64,000 nt of DNA from Maricurvus nonylphenolicus (lineage in GTDB: Bacteria > Pseudomonadota > Gammaproteobacteria > Pseudomonadales > Cellvibrionaceae): positions 4,402,001 through 4,466,000 of the forward strand of contig NZ_AP031498.1 of assembly GCF_042854845.1 (NCBI RefSeq), written 5' to 3'. The translations under genes and the position numbers were made by a program. The notes beneath the pieces are model-generated. The model saw only the letters and a program-made list of their open reading frames with translations, made no database searches and was not told where the DNA came from. Of this stretch, positions 26,269 through 35,394 are shown in pieces. How positions within the stretch are numbered: the stretch's first letter is position 1; every line of letters begins with the position of its first letter.

Positions 26269-27480
26269 ATGGCCACCGCATCTGCCGATGTCTTTGTATA
26301 TAAAGGCACGGATAAAAAAGGGAACAAAGTTGAGGGAGAAATCTCCGGAGCGAGTTCAGCGCTGGTTAAAGCCCAACTTGTTAAAAAAGGCATTAATGCT
26401 AAATCTGTTCGCAAAAAGGCCAAACCTTTATTCAGTAACGCCAAGAAAATCACACCTCAGGACGTCGCCATCTTTACCCGTCAAATGGCCACCATGATGA
26501 AAGCAGGCCTCCCTCTGGTACAAAGCTTTGAGATTGTTGCCGACGGCCTTGAAAACCCTTCCATGAAGGATCTTGTGCTAAAAATTCGAGACGACGTTGC
26601 TGCTGGTGGTGGATTTGCTAACGCTCTAGCTAAGCATCCACGCTATTTTGACGATCTATTCTGCAATCTTGTTGATTCAGGCGAGCAGTCCGGCGCCTTG
26701 GAAACCATGCTTGACCGCATTGCTACTTACAAAGAAAAAACAGAAGCAATCAAAGCTAAAATTAAAAAAGCTCTGACCTACCCCATAGCTGTAGTTGTGG
26801 TAGCACTTATTGTAACCGGGATTCTCTTAGTAAAGGTTGTGCCTCAGTTTGCCGAAACATTCAGTAGCTTTGGTGCTAACCTGCCTGCTTTTACTTTGTT
26901 TGTACTAAATATATCCGAAGTAGTGCAAGAATTGTGGCTAATAATCCTTGTCTGTATTGTCGCAGGCGTATTCGTATTTAGAGAGGCAACGCTACGAAGT
27001 GAAGCCTTTGCTGCAGCAGTAGATCGAGCAATGCTTAAACTCCCCATTGTTGGAGACATTGTCTACCAATCCATCGTTGCCCGCTTTGCTCGCACCCTTT
27101 CAACCACTTTCGCCGCAGGCGTTCCCCTCATTGACGCCCTACAATCTGTTGCTGGTGCAACAGGCAACAGTGTTTATGAAAAAGCTACCAATAAAGTACG
27201 GGAAGAAGTCGCAACAGGCATCCAACTGAACGCCTCTTTAAAGGCAACAGGCCTTTTCCCCACCATGCTAATTCAAATGACAGCCATTGGTGAGGAATCA
27301 GGCGCGCTGGATGAAATGCTCGATAAGGTTGCTGAGTTCTACGAGGATGCAGTAGACAATTTGGTAGACAGCTTAACCTCTCTACTAGAACCAATGATTA
27401 TGTCAGTCCTTGGCGTATTAGTAGGCGGCCTAATGATTGCAATGTACCTCCCCATTTTCCAAATGGGTCAAGTTGTTTAA
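26269..27480 (+). CDS. pilC: Type IV pilus inner-membrane platform protein PilC
   Basis: 403 aa, the polytopic platform on which PilB acts. It has two GspF/PilC cytoplasmic domains (each with a QMATMMKAGLPLVQSFE- or FARTLSTTFAAGVPLIDAL-type motif) and three membrane segments, near 165-190 (YPIAVVVVALIVTGILLVKVVPQF), 220-240 and 375-400 (LEPMIMSVLGVLVGGLMIAMYLPIF). It starts 18 bases after pilB in the same operon. Confidence 0.97.
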   Translation: MATASADVFVYKGTDKKGNKVEGEISGASSALVKAQLVKKGINAKSVRKKAKPLFSNAKKITPQDVAIFTRQMATMMKAGLPLVQSFEIVADGLENPSMKDLVLKIRDDVAAGGGFANALAKHPRYFDDLFCNLVDSGEQSGALETMLDRIATYKEKTEAIKAKIKKALTYPIAVVVVALIVTGILLVKVVPQFAETFSSFGANLPAFTLFVLNISEVVQELWLIILVCIVAGVFVFREATLRSEAFAAAVDRAMLKLPIVGDIVYQSIVARFARTLSTTFAAGVPLIDALQSVAGATGNSVYEKATNKVREEVATGIQLNASLKATGLFPTMLIQMTAIGEESGALDEMLDKVAEFYEDAVDNLVDSLTSLLEPMIMSVLGVLVGGLMIAMYLPIFQMGQVV

Positions 27481-27503
27481 CAAAGCAGGCTAGAAATCAC
27501 CCA

Positions 27504-28409
27504 ATGAATTCAGCACTCTCAGCCGGGCCATTTTTTACCGAATGGCCCGGATTTTTTATTGCCTACGCTTCAATTATCAGCTTACTGGTCGGCAGCTTCC
27601 TAAACGTCGTCATCCACCGCCTCCCCAAAATGATGGAGCGCGAGTGGAAGCACGACTGCTGCGAGCTACTGGAGGTTGAACAACAAGTCGACTCCGACAC
27701 CCCCTACAACCTAATCACCCCCAACTCCCACTGCCCCTCGTGCGGGACACCAGTAAAACCCTGGCAGAATATCCCTATCATCAGCTATCTGTTTTTGAAG
27801 GGTAAATGCGCCAACTGCCAAACGCCGATTTCCGTACGCTATCCTCTGGTTGAGCTGGCGACTGGTCTGCTGAGCGGTTATATCGCATGGCAATGGGGAG
27901 CCACACCGCAGGCCTGTGCGGCCATTGTGCTGACCTGGGTGCTAATCGCACTAACCATGATCGATATCGATACCCAACTGCTGCCCGATAGTCTGACACT
28001 GCCGCTGCTATGGCTGGGTTTGATCCTCAACAGCGGCGCCTTCTTTGATGGCCATGGTCTATTTATACCGCTGGATCAAGCTCTGTGGGGAGCAATAGCC
28101 GGCTATATGGTGCTCTGGAGCGTGTTCTGGCTGTTTAAGCTGCTGACCGGCAAGGAAGGGATGGGCTTTGGGGATTTCAAACTGCTGGCGGCTCTGGGGG
28201 CCTGGATGGGCTGGCAGGCACTGCCTTTGATTATTATTTTGTCTTCCCTGGTCGGTGCTGTGATTGGTATTGCCGGTATTATCATTATGGGGCGCGATAA
28301 GAATGTGCCTATTCCCTTTGGCCCCTATCTGGCGATTGCAGGCTGGATTGCGCTGATGTGGGGCGATATGATTACGCAATCGTATTTGCAGTTTGCCGGG
28401 ATTCAATAA
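27504..28409 (+). CDS. pilD: Prepilin peptidase / N-methyltransferase PilD
   Basis: 301 aa. An inner-membrane aspartyl protease that cuts and N-methylates type IV prepilins and type II secretion pseudopilins. The N-terminal cytoplasmic domain has the zinc cysteines C77, C80, C102 and C105 (CPSCGTPVKPW, CANCQTPIS). The two catalytic aspartates lie in TMIDIDTQLLPD and GMGFGDFKLLAALGAWMG. About eight membrane segments. Third gene of pilBCD, 23 bases after pilC. Confidence 0.97.
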   Translation: MNSALSAGPFFTEWPGFFIAYASIISLLVGSFLNVVIHRLPKMMEREWKHDCCELLEVEQQVDSDTPYNLITPNSHCPSCGTPVKPWQNIPIISYLFLKGKCANCQTPISVRYPLVELATGLLSGYIAWQWGATPQACAAIVLTWVLIALTMIDIDTQLLPDSLTLPLLWLGLILNSGAFFDGHGLFIPLDQALWGAIAGYMVLWSVFWLFKLLTGKEGMGFGDFKLLAALGAWMGWQALPLIIILSSLVGAVIGIAGIIIMGRDKNVPIPFGPYLAIAGWIALMWGDMITQSYLQFAGIQ

Positions 28410-28454
28410 GCCCCCGGCATTCCTCCTGAAAGACGCTACCCCTAAAGAAACTAA

Positions 28455-28474
28455 GCACCTGCCTGCGCAGGTGC
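28455..28474. repeat. Palindrome of the CCTGCctgcGCAGG family
   Basis: GCACCTGC, spacer CTGC, GCAGGTGC: 8-nt exact arms between pilD and coaE. The centre matches the palindrome at 29448-29467. Confidence 0.75.
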
Positions 28475-28529
28475 GACGGGACTGACTGATGTACCACCAC
28501 TTTGCTTCTGGCCTCCACGAGGTCTCCCT

Positions 28530-29129
28530 ATGACTCTAATTATTGGATTAACTGGCGGCATTGGCAGCGGTAAAACCGCCGTTTCTGATCGCTTTGCCGC
28601 CAAAGGCATTACCGTTGTGGATGCTGATCTGGCCTCCCGGGCGGTAGTTGAACCCGGACGCCCGGCCCTGCAAGCCATTGAAGAGCACTTTGGCTCCGAA
28701 GTAATTACCCCTGAAGGCAGCTTGGACCGAGCCCTGCTACGCCAAAAAGTCTTTGCCGACGAAAACGAGCGCAAATGGCTGGAACAGCTAACCCATCCAC
28801 TTATTCGTGAAGAGATTATCAGCGGCCTGGAAAACGCCACATCCCCCTACGCTCTACTGGTATCGCCACTGCTGGTTGAATCTGGTCAGAGCCAGCTGAC
28901 GCAACGTATTTTGGTTGTGGATGTTCCCGAAGCAGTCCAACTGGAACGCACTATGGCCCGCGACGACAACCCCGAAGCTCAGGTCAAAGCTATTATGGCG
29001 GCGCAAGCCAATCGGGAAACTCGCCTGGGTTATGCTGATGATGTGGTGGAAAATAATGGCAGCCTGGAAGATCTAGACCGACAGGTTGAGCAGCTGCATC
29101 AACGCTACCTGACTTTGGCAGAAGGTTAG
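28530..29129 (+). CDS. coaE: Dephospho-CoA kinase
   Basis: Last step of coenzyme A synthesis: phosphorylates the 3'-hydroxyl of the ribose of dephospho-CoA. 199 aa, normal. The P-loop is GLTGGIGSGKTAV (about 7-19), with the CoA-binding DADLASRAVVEPG and the LTHPLIREE segment. It stands between pilD and yacG, an order kept in many gammaproteobacteria. It is 120 bases from pilD with a palindrome between, so it may have its own promoter or a post-transcriptional processing site. Confidence 0.97.
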   Translation: MTLIIGLTGGIGSGKTAVSDRFAAKGITVVDADLASRAVVEPGRPALQAIEEHFGSEVITPEGSLDRALLRQKVFADENERKWLEQLTHPLIREEIISGLENATSPYALLVSPLLVESGQSQLTQRILVVDVPEAVQLERTMARDDNPEAQVKAIMAAQANRETRLGYADDVVENNGSLEDLDRQVEQLHQRYLTLAEG

Positions 29130-29130
29130 T

Positions 29131-29346
29131 ATGAGCGAGAATACTCTTACCTCCAAGACAGTGCCCACAATTGTACAGTGCCCAACCTGTAAGAAAGAGG
29201 TTGAGTGGTCAGAGAAATCCCCTCACCGTCCATTTTGCAGTGAGCGCTGTAAGTTGATTGATTTTGGCGACTGGGCAGATGAATCGAACCGAATTGCCGG
29301 CAACCCAACCTATGATGATGTGATGGGAGAGGATTTGGAGTACTAA
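29131..29346 (+). CDS. yacG: DNA gyrase inhibitor YacG
   Basis: A 71-aa zinc-finger protein with four cysteines, C17-x2-C20 (CPTCKKEVEW) and C36-x3-C40 (CSERCKLIDFGDWADE). It binds GyrB and inhibits gyrase in E. coli. It starts one base after the coaE stop, so it is translationally coupled. Confidence 0.95.
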   Translation: MSENTLTSKTVPTIVQCPTCKKEVEWSEKSPHRPFCSERCKLIDFGDWADESNRIAGNPTYDDVMGEDLEY

Positions 29347-29362
29347 GATTAAAGAGTCGTCG

Positions 29363-29467
29363 CTCCTGCGAAGGCAGGAGCCCAGTGACTTAGATCTACA
29401 ATGGCGACAGTTCTTAGCTTTATAAACTTAACACCAAAGGCCACTGGATTCCTGCCTGCGCAGGAAT
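29363..29467. repeat. Inverted pair of REP-like palindromes
   Basis: Unit 1 at 29363-29380 is CTCCTGC, GAAG, GCAGGAG followed by CCCAGTG. Unit 2 at 29448-29467 is ATTCCTGC, CTGC, GCAGGAAT preceded by CCACTGG. The flanking tags are in opposite orientation, so the two units form a REP-type doublet between the convergent yacG and gcvP. Confidence 0.75.
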
Positions 29468-29492
29468 GGCACTAGATGGGTTGTTGCAAACT

Positions 29493-32393
29493 TTAGTCTT
29501 CGCGGTAAGACTCAACGGTCGGACAAGTACAAATCAGGTTTCTATCCCCATACACATTATCGATACGGTTAACCGCTGGCCACACCTTGTGATCACGCAA
29601 CCAACTGGCCGGGCGGCCTGCTACTTCACGTGAATAACCACGATCCCAATCAGCGTTCATCACATCATCCTGAGTGTGAGGTGCATTGTGCAGTGGATTA
29701 TCTTCGGCGCTGTACTCACCGGCTTCAACCTGAGCAATTTCCTTGCGGATGATAATCATCGCCTCAACAAAGCGATCCAGCTCGGCCTGAGACTCAGACT
29801 CAGTCGGCTCTATCATTAGAGTACCAGCAACCGGGAAGGACATGGTCGGTGCATGGAAACCAAAGTCCATCAATCGCTTGGCAATATCTTCTTCGGTAAT
29901 GCCACTGGCTTCCTTGATCGGACGCAGGTCCAACAGACACTCGTGGGCCACAAAACCGTTAGTGCCACGATACAAAATTGGGTAATGCTCAGCCAACTTG
30001 TTGGCCACATAGTTGGCATTGAGGATGGCGTGCTCAGTCGCAGACTTCATACCGTGCCTGCCCATCATCTTCACATACATCCAGCTGATGGGCAAGATGG
30101 AGGCGCTGCCCCAAGGCGCTGCGGAAATAGTGCCATTGTCTACTTCAGTCTCAGGCACTGGCTGAACCGGGTGAGCAGGCAGGAACGGCTTCAAGTGCTC
30201 ACCCACGCCAATCGGGCCCATACCTGGACCACCACCACCGTGTGGAATACAGAAGGTTTTATGCAAGTTGAGGTGAGATACATCACCACCAAACTTACCC
30301 GGTGCGGCAACACCGACCAGGGCGTTCATATTGGCGCCGTCGATATACACCTGGCCACCTACAGCGTGGATCATTTCACACAGTTCAGTAATACCTTCCT
30401 CGAATACACCGTGGGTGGATGGGTAGGTCACCATAATGCAGGCGATCTGCTCACCATACTGTTCGATCTTGGCTTTCAGGTCATCCAGGTCCACGTTACC
30501 TTTGCTGTCGCAGTCGGTCACGACAACCTTCATGCCTACCATCTGCGCAGAAGCGGGGTTGGTGCCGTGAGCAGATGAGGGGATCAGGCAGATAGAGCGG
30601 TCGAATTCTTTTTTGCTTTCGAAGTATTTCTTGATAGCTACCAGACCGGCGTACTCACCTTGCGAACCGGCATTAGGCTGCAGGCTTACCGCATCATAAC
30701 CGGTGCAGGCTTCCAGCATGGACTGCAACTCTTCGAATAATTGCTTGTAGCCCTGAGCCTGTTCCATCGGTGCGAAGGGGTGCAGCTTGCCGAACTCTGG
30801 CCAGGTCACTGGAATCATCTCAGCGGTAGCGTTCAGCTTCATGGTACAGCTGCCCAGAGGGATCATGGAGTGGTTCAAAGCCACATCCTTGGACTCCAGG
30901 CGTTTCAGGTAACGCAACATCTCTGTTTCAGAATGGTAGCTGTTGAACACCTCATGGGTCATATAGTCCTGTTCGCGTACCAGCTGGGCAGGAATTGCGT
31001 TATTCTCAGCCGCCAGCTTTGCATCCAGCGCAGCCAGGTCAGTATCAGCGCCACAGATAACCGCTACCAGCTGCTCCACATCCGCCAGGGTTGTGGTTTC
31101 GTTCAAGCTGATACCCAGCTGCTCACCATTAACATTACGCAGGTTAATTTCTGCATCCAGCGCACGCTGGTAAATCTCAGCGGTTTTATCACCGGTGTTC
31201 AGCGTCAGGGTATCGAAGAAATTATCGAACGCCAGCTCGGCGCCATTAGCCTTCAGCGCTTCAGCCAAAATCGCCGTCAAACGGTGGATACGGTTGGCAA
31301 TACGGTTCAAACCTTCAGGACCGTGATAGATGGCGTAGAACACGCTCATCACGGCCAGCAACACCTGAGAAGTACAAATATTGGAGTTGGCCTTCTCACG
31401 GCGAATATGCTGCTCGCGAGTCTGCATGGCCATACGCAGGGCCTGCTTGCCATTGGCATCGATGGAAACACCAATAATACGACCAGGTGCAGAGCGCTTG
31501 TACTTGTCACGGAAGGCGAAGAATGCCGCGTGTGGTCCACCAAAGCCCATGGGTACGCCAAAGCGTTGGTTAGTACCGACCACTACGTCAGCGCCCATTT
31601 CACCCGGTGCTTTGAGCAACAACAGGCTCATAATATCGGCAGCAACGGTGACCAGCGCATTCTTCTGGTGAACAGTTTCAATAATGTCGGTCAGGTCTCG
31701 TACCTGGCCGGTAGAACCGGGGTATTGCAGCAGTGCACCAAAGCACTCCAGATCCGCAAGATCGGTATCCGGGTTACCTACAACCACCTCAAAACCAAAG
31801 TGCTCGGCACGGGTTTTCACGACCGCAAGGGTTTGTGGGTGTACGTCGTCTGCGACAAAGAAGGTGTCGGACTTGTTCTTCTTCATCTGGCGCTTACACA
31901 TGGCCATGGCTTCGGCCGCGGCAGTGCCCTCATCCAGCATAGAGGCGTTAGCCAGATCCATACCGGTTAAATCAACAATCATCTGCTGGAAGTTCAACAG
32001 GCCTTCCAGGCGGCCCTGGGCGATTTCTGGCTGGTAAGGGGTGTAGGCCGTGTACCAGCCCGGGTTTTCCAATACATTGCGCAGCACCACGTTTGGGACG
32101 ATGGTGTCGTGGTAACCCATACCAATGTAGTTTTTAAACAGTTGGTTCTTGCTGGCAATGGTTTTCAATTCCGCCAGGGCAGCGGTTTCATCTTTGGCGT
32201 CGGCCAGATCCAGATCATCGGTTTTACGAATGCCCGCCGGTACGGTTTTCTCGATCAGCTCATCAAGGCTATTGACCCCCAGCGCTTGTAACATGGCCTG
32301 GCGCTGATCGGCATTGGGACCGATATGGCGACCGATAAAGGCATCGTGATTTTCCAGTACAGACAAGGTTTGGCTGACAACAGCTTTGGACAT
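29493..32393 (-). CDS. gcvP: Glycine dehydrogenase (decarboxylating), P protein
   Basis: A 966-aa PLP enzyme of the glycine cleavage system. It decarboxylates glycine and passes aminomethyl to the lipoyl group of H protein. It is the fused homodimeric form found in proteobacteria: the N-terminal half (FIGRHIGPNADQRQAML at about 18-34) and the catalytic C-terminal half. The PLP lysine is about K712 in HLNLHKTFCIPHGGGGPG. The gene stands alone; gcvT and gcvH are not in the window, and I see no glycine riboswitch in the 107 bases before the start. Confidence 0.97.
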   Translation of the reverse strand: MSKAVVSQTLSVLENHDAFIGRHIGPNADQRQAMLQALGVNSLDELIEKTVPAGIRKTDDLDLADAKDETAALAELKTIASKNQLFKNYIGMGYHDTIVPNVVLRNVLENPGWYTAYTPYQPEIAQGRLEGLLNFQQMIVDLTGMDLANASMLDEGTAAAEAMAMCKRQMKKNKSDTFFVADDVHPQTLAVVKTRAEHFGFEVVVGNPDTDLADLECFGALLQYPGSTGQVRDLTDIIETVHQKNALVTVAADIMSLLLLKAPGEMGADVVVGTNQRFGVPMGFGGPHAAFFAFRDKYKRSAPGRIIGVSIDANGKQALRMAMQTREQHIRREKANSNICTSQVLLAVMSVFYAIYHGPEGLNRIANRIHRLTAILAEALKANGAELAFDNFFDTLTLNTGDKTAEIYQRALDAEINLRNVNGEQLGISLNETTTLADVEQLVAVICGADTDLAALDAKLAAENNAIPAQLVREQDYMTHEVFNSYHSETEMLRYLKRLESKDVALNHSMIPLGSCTMKLNATAEMIPVTWPEFGKLHPFAPMEQAQGYKQLFEELQSMLEACTGYDAVSLQPNAGSQGEYAGLVAIKKYFESKKEFDRSICLIPSSAHGTNPASAQMVGMKVVVTDCDSKGNVDLDDLKAKIEQYGEQIACIMVTYPSTHGVFEEGITELCEMIHAVGGQVYIDGANMNALVGVAAPGKFGGDVSHLNLHKTFCIPHGGGGPGMGPIGVGEHLKPFLPAHPVQPVPETEVDNGTISAAPWGSASILPISWMYVKMMGRHGMKSATEHAILNANYVANKLAEHYPILYRGTNGFVAHECLLDLRPIKEASGITEEDIAKRLMDFGFHAPTMSFPVAGTLMIEPTESESQAELDRFVEAMIIIRKEIAQVEAGEYSAEDNPLHNAPHTQDDVMNADWDRGYSREVAGRPASWLRDHKVWPAVNRIDNVYGDRNLICTCPTVESYRED

Positions 32394-32551
32394 AGTTCAG
32401 GCCCTGCAGAGTAAGTAAACACCAACCCACAAAGAGAAGTGGGCAGGGTAAAAATTGGGCGGCAATGGTAGCAATCGAAGGGGGCTGAAGCAATCGCCAT
32501 TTGTCTCTATCTGCGGTGAACTATGCTTATAAAAACCTCTTCAACACCGGT

Positions 32552-33490
32552 ATGACAACCATGCTCTCCTGGACCCTTTTGCTGATGCCCGCAACTTTTT
32601 TTGGCTGGCGAGGCTATAGGCATGGTCTGCTGGAAGCGGTATCCAGGGCGACTGGATTGCTGGGGGGTTATATCACCGCACTTTTATTTACCCTGCCCTT
32701 GGGACGCTGGATCGAGAACCATACGGACCTACCCGGTTTATTACCCTATATGGTGGCTTCGGCGGTATTTCTGTTTGGCGTCAGTATTCTTATCAGCCTG
32801 CTGTTCGATTTAATCAATCACCTCTGGCCCAACCATTTACGCTCCGAAACCCTGGCTTCACTGGGTGGCGCGTTGTTTGGTGCGTTGATAGGGGCCTGCA
32901 TAGGTCTACTGCTGATCTGGGCTGCCAGCTTGATTCTTGGTTTTACCCAGGGCAGGATTCAGTCGCCCTCTGAATTGGCAGTCACGGCTCAGCGTCTGGC
33001 TGGGCGAGCTGTACATTTAACCCTGGCCCGCTTTGATCCTCCTCCTGCGGTAAGAACCGCAAGCGCCGCGTTCTTGCAATCCCCCCAGGATACCGTTGCC
33101 CGCCTGCAGCGCATCAGCATGCGCCATGATATTAAAAACCTTCTACGCGACCCCAACTTGCAAGCTGTATTGAACTCCAATGACTTACAGCAACTGCAAC
33201 AACACCCGGAGTTTCAGCAGTTGGTTAAAGACAAGGATATGCAGCACCTGTTAACCATCACAGGTCCCAGTCATAACAAACAGGAGCGCCTGGCACAGGG
33301 CTTAAATGATCTCTGGCAACGCTTGCAGCGCCTGCAAACCAACCCCGAATACCAGGCATTACTGCGCAACAAAGAGTTCCGTCAGCAGTTACACTCAGGC
33401 AATCCGCTAGTGCTTATCAGCAGCCCGGAACTACAGCGCTTTACAGAATTGGTTTTGGAAACTGAAGCCTCACCGAGAGCACCTATGTAA
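32552..33490 (+). CDS. CvpA family membrane protein with long C-terminal extension
   Basis: About 312 aa from the ATG at 32552; a TTG start at 32501 would add 17 residues, and neither has a strong ribosome-binding site. The first 140 residues hold four hydrophobic helices with the CvpA pattern (FFGWRGYRHGLLEAVSRATGLLGGYITALLF, then LGGALFGALIGACIGLLLIW). The remaining part is cytoplasmic or periplasmic, helical and Q/L/N-rich, with repeated short motifs (DPNLQAVLNSNDLQQL, HPEFQQLVKDKDMQHL, NPEYQALLRNKEFRQQL) that look like an internal repeat of about 25-35 residues. CvpA is linked to colicin V production and envelope integrity. Confidence 0.75.
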   Translation: MTTMLSWTLLLMPATFFGWRGYRHGLLEAVSRATGLLGGYITALLFTLPLGRWIENHTDLPGLLPYMVASAVFLFGVSILISLLFDLINHLWPNHLRSETLASLGGALFGALIGACIGLLLIWAASLILGFTQGRIQSPSELAVTAQRLAGRAVHLTLARFDPPPAVRTASAAFLQSPQDTVARLQRISMRHDIKNLLRDPNLQAVLNSNDLQQLQQHPEFQQLVKDKDMQHLLTITGPSHNKQERLAQGLNDLWQRLQRLQTNPEYQALLRNKEFRQQLHSGNPLVLISSPELQRFTELVLETEASPRAPM

Positions 33491-33527
33491 TCTTCATGTA
33501 TAGCCATCCTATGGCATACTCTCTCCT

Positions 33528-34139
33528 ATGGAGCTCTCATCTATGGATAAAGTCCCTTTACACGATTTATTACAGCAGGTGAGAGATTGTCGAATCTGTG
33601 CCGATGAACTGCCGCTGGGCCCACGCCCTGTCGTACGCATAAGTCCTACTGCAACGGTTTTGATTATCGGCCAAGCCCCCGGCACCAAAGTGCACGCCAG
33701 CGGTATTCCCTGGGATGACCCGTCTGGTGATCGCCTACGCCAGTGGCTGCAGTTGGACAAAGCGGAATTTTACGATGAGAACCACATCGCTATTGTTCCG
33801 ATGGGTCTGTGTTATCCCGGCAAGGGTAAATCCGGTGACCTGCCTCCGCGCAAGGAGTGTGCACCGCAATGGCATCAACCACTATTCGAGCATTTGCCAA
33901 GCAAAAAGCTGACACTGCTCATCGGCCAATATGCACAAAACTATTATCTACCGGAAGATTTCAAACGGCGCTATAAAACACTGACCGAAAAAGTAAAACA
34001 CGGTCACGAACTGGCTAAAGATATCTTCCCTTTGCCCCACCCGTCACCACGCAATCAGTTGTGGTTAAAACGCAATCCGTGGTTCGACGAAGAGATCCTG
34101 CCCCGCTTGCGACAGCAATTACACCAGAGTTTGAGTTAG
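33528..34139 (+). CDS. Uracil-DNA glycosylase superfamily protein
   Basis: About 203 aa. Motif 1 is VLIIGQAPGTKVHASGIPWDDPSGDRL (GQAPG at 48-52) and motif 2 is FPLPHPSPRN near residue 170, both of the UDG fold. Cysteines C21 and C24 (CRICADELPLGPRPV) could be half of a metal or Fe-S site, but the other two are not evident. Whether it excises uracil is not established; many such proteins are uncharacterised. The start may be ATG 33528 or ATG 33543, the second having GGAG at a good distance. Its stop overlaps the stop of the convergent cyclase gene by 4 nt. Confidence 0.8.
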   Translation: MELSSMDKVPLHDLLQQVRDCRICADELPLGPRPVVRISPTATVLIIGQAPGTKVHASGIPWDDPSGDRLRQWLQLDKAEFYDENHIAIVPMGLCYPGKGKSGDLPPRKECAPQWHQPLFEHLPSKKLTLLIGQYAQNYYLPEDFKRRYKTLTEKVKHGHELAKDIFPLPHPSPRNQLWLKRNPWFDEEILPRLRQQLHQSLS

Positions 34140-35158
34140 CGTTTGGCAATAGCCAGCTTTACATTCGGGCCTGCCGGGTAACCCAACTGATCCCGTCCAC
34201 TTTCCTTAGCCGAATACAACCACTCGTCGGCCTCGGCAACCACATCAGTCCAGCAAGCCTTGGATCCCTGACAATCACTGCTAATACCCGCACTCAGGGT
34301 TAAACGACCATGCGGGCTTTTACAGTGGGGAAGATTTTTAACGCGCAAGTTTTCCAGCACCCGGTTCACCACATAGGTCGCATCATTCACCGGGGTTTCT
34401 GGCAACAGTAACAGCAACTCCTCACCGCCATAACGGTAGAGTCTGTCGGAACTGCGCAGCACTTCTTTCACCGCATCCGTCACCTGCACCAAGGCGTCAT
34501 CACCGGCCTGATGGCCGTAGTGATCGTTGTACATCTTAAAACAATCAACATCGAGTAGCGCTATGGAATAGGGCCGCTTGTAACGCGCGGCGTTGGCGTG
34601 GGTAAATTGCACATCCACTTCCATCGAGCGGCGGTTTCCAATACCCAACAGGGAATCCTGCAAAGATAGGGCTTTTAACTCCTCATTCGCCTCCAGCAAC
34701 TCCCGCGTTCGCTCCTTGATTTGATGTTCAATAATATCGCGCTGCTTCTCAATCGCACGAAAATGCGCACGGGCAATATCCCCCTGCGTCAATATGCCTA
34801 CCAGGTTTTCATCATCATCTATCACCGGCAGGTGGCGGATGTTACGGGTTTGGGTAATCACCAATGCTTCGTATAACACCGCATGTTGGTTAATACAGAT
34901 AGGCGGTGAAGACATATATTCACTGATAGAATGAATATCCGTTGCTTCCTGCTCCCGCAAATGTTCAGCCAACAAACGCACCATATCGCGCTCGGTGATA
35001 ATACCCACTGGATGGCCCCGACCATTAATTTGCTCGGTCACAACCATACAGGAACGGGTTTTTTCACACATTTTGCTGACAACATCACTTAGGCAAGTAG
35101 CTACATCAACACTGTCGACACGAGAGGTCATCATCTCGTGAATATAGATATGGTTCAT
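34136..35158 (-). CDS. Diguanylate cyclase with tandem CBS domains
   Basis: 340 aa. Two CBS domains (about 8-65 and 80-132: SCMVVTEQ, GIITERDMVRLLAEH, RHLPVIDDDENLVGILTQGD) are followed by a helical linker (133-165) and a GGDEF domain. The active site is GGEEL (244-248), and the inhibitory c-di-GMP site RxxD is intact as RSSD (235-238), five residues upstream. It should synthesise c-di-GMP, with CBS domains probably sensing an adenosine nucleotide. No membrane segment, so it is cytoplasmic. Its promoter region faces cobU. Confidence 0.93.
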   Translation of the reverse strand: MNHIYIHEMMTSRVDSVDVATCLSDVVSKMCEKTRSCMVVTEQINGRGHPVGIITERDMVRLLAEHLREQEATDIHSISEYMSSPPICINQHAVLYEALVITQTRNIRHLPVIDDDENLVGILTQGDIARAHFRAIEKQRDIIEHQIKERTRELLEANEELKALSLQDSLLGIGNRRSMEVDVQFTHANAARYKRPYSIALLDVDCFKMYNDHYGHQAGDDALVQVTDAVKEVLRSSDRLYRYGGEELLLLLPETPVNDATYVVNRVLENLRVKNLPHCKSPHGRLTLSAGISSDCQGSKACWTDVVAEADEWLYSAKESGRDQLGYPAGPNVKLAIAKR

Positions 35159-35214
35159 TTGTGGTTACCCCAATAAGGTGATCCGTAATCCCTTCGGAGA
35201 CATCAACCTATAAA

Positions 35215-35296
35215 TTCCATAAGAAATGAGCTTTCCTATTGAGTGTAGATGCCCGCCACTGTCCTGATGTGTATTGAAACGCCAGATTACGACATT
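35215..35296 (+). promoter_or_regulatory. Possible divergent cobalamin riboswitch before cobU
   Basis: The B12-box-like sequence GCCCGCCACTGT (35251-35262) and the downstream GAAACGCCAGATTAC (35276-35290) match the conserved core and 3' part of cobalamin riboswitches. The expected AGGGAA and GGTG elements upstream are only weakly recognisable (ATAAGAAATG, GAGTGTAGAT). It lies 100-180 bases ahead of the cobUTCS operon, where such an element is expected. Confidence 0.4.
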
Positions 35297-35394
35297 TTTA
35301 TTATGGTCCCGCGTATTTCCCTGCCGAGAAGAAATAAGACCACTTTTGTTTTACCATACCCTTCTGAATTCAAGGCTATTTAGACGACAACCCT

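Noticed and set aside
30741..31970. Long plus-strand open frame opposite gcvP
   Set aside because: It lies entirely inside the certain gcvP gene and resembles no family.
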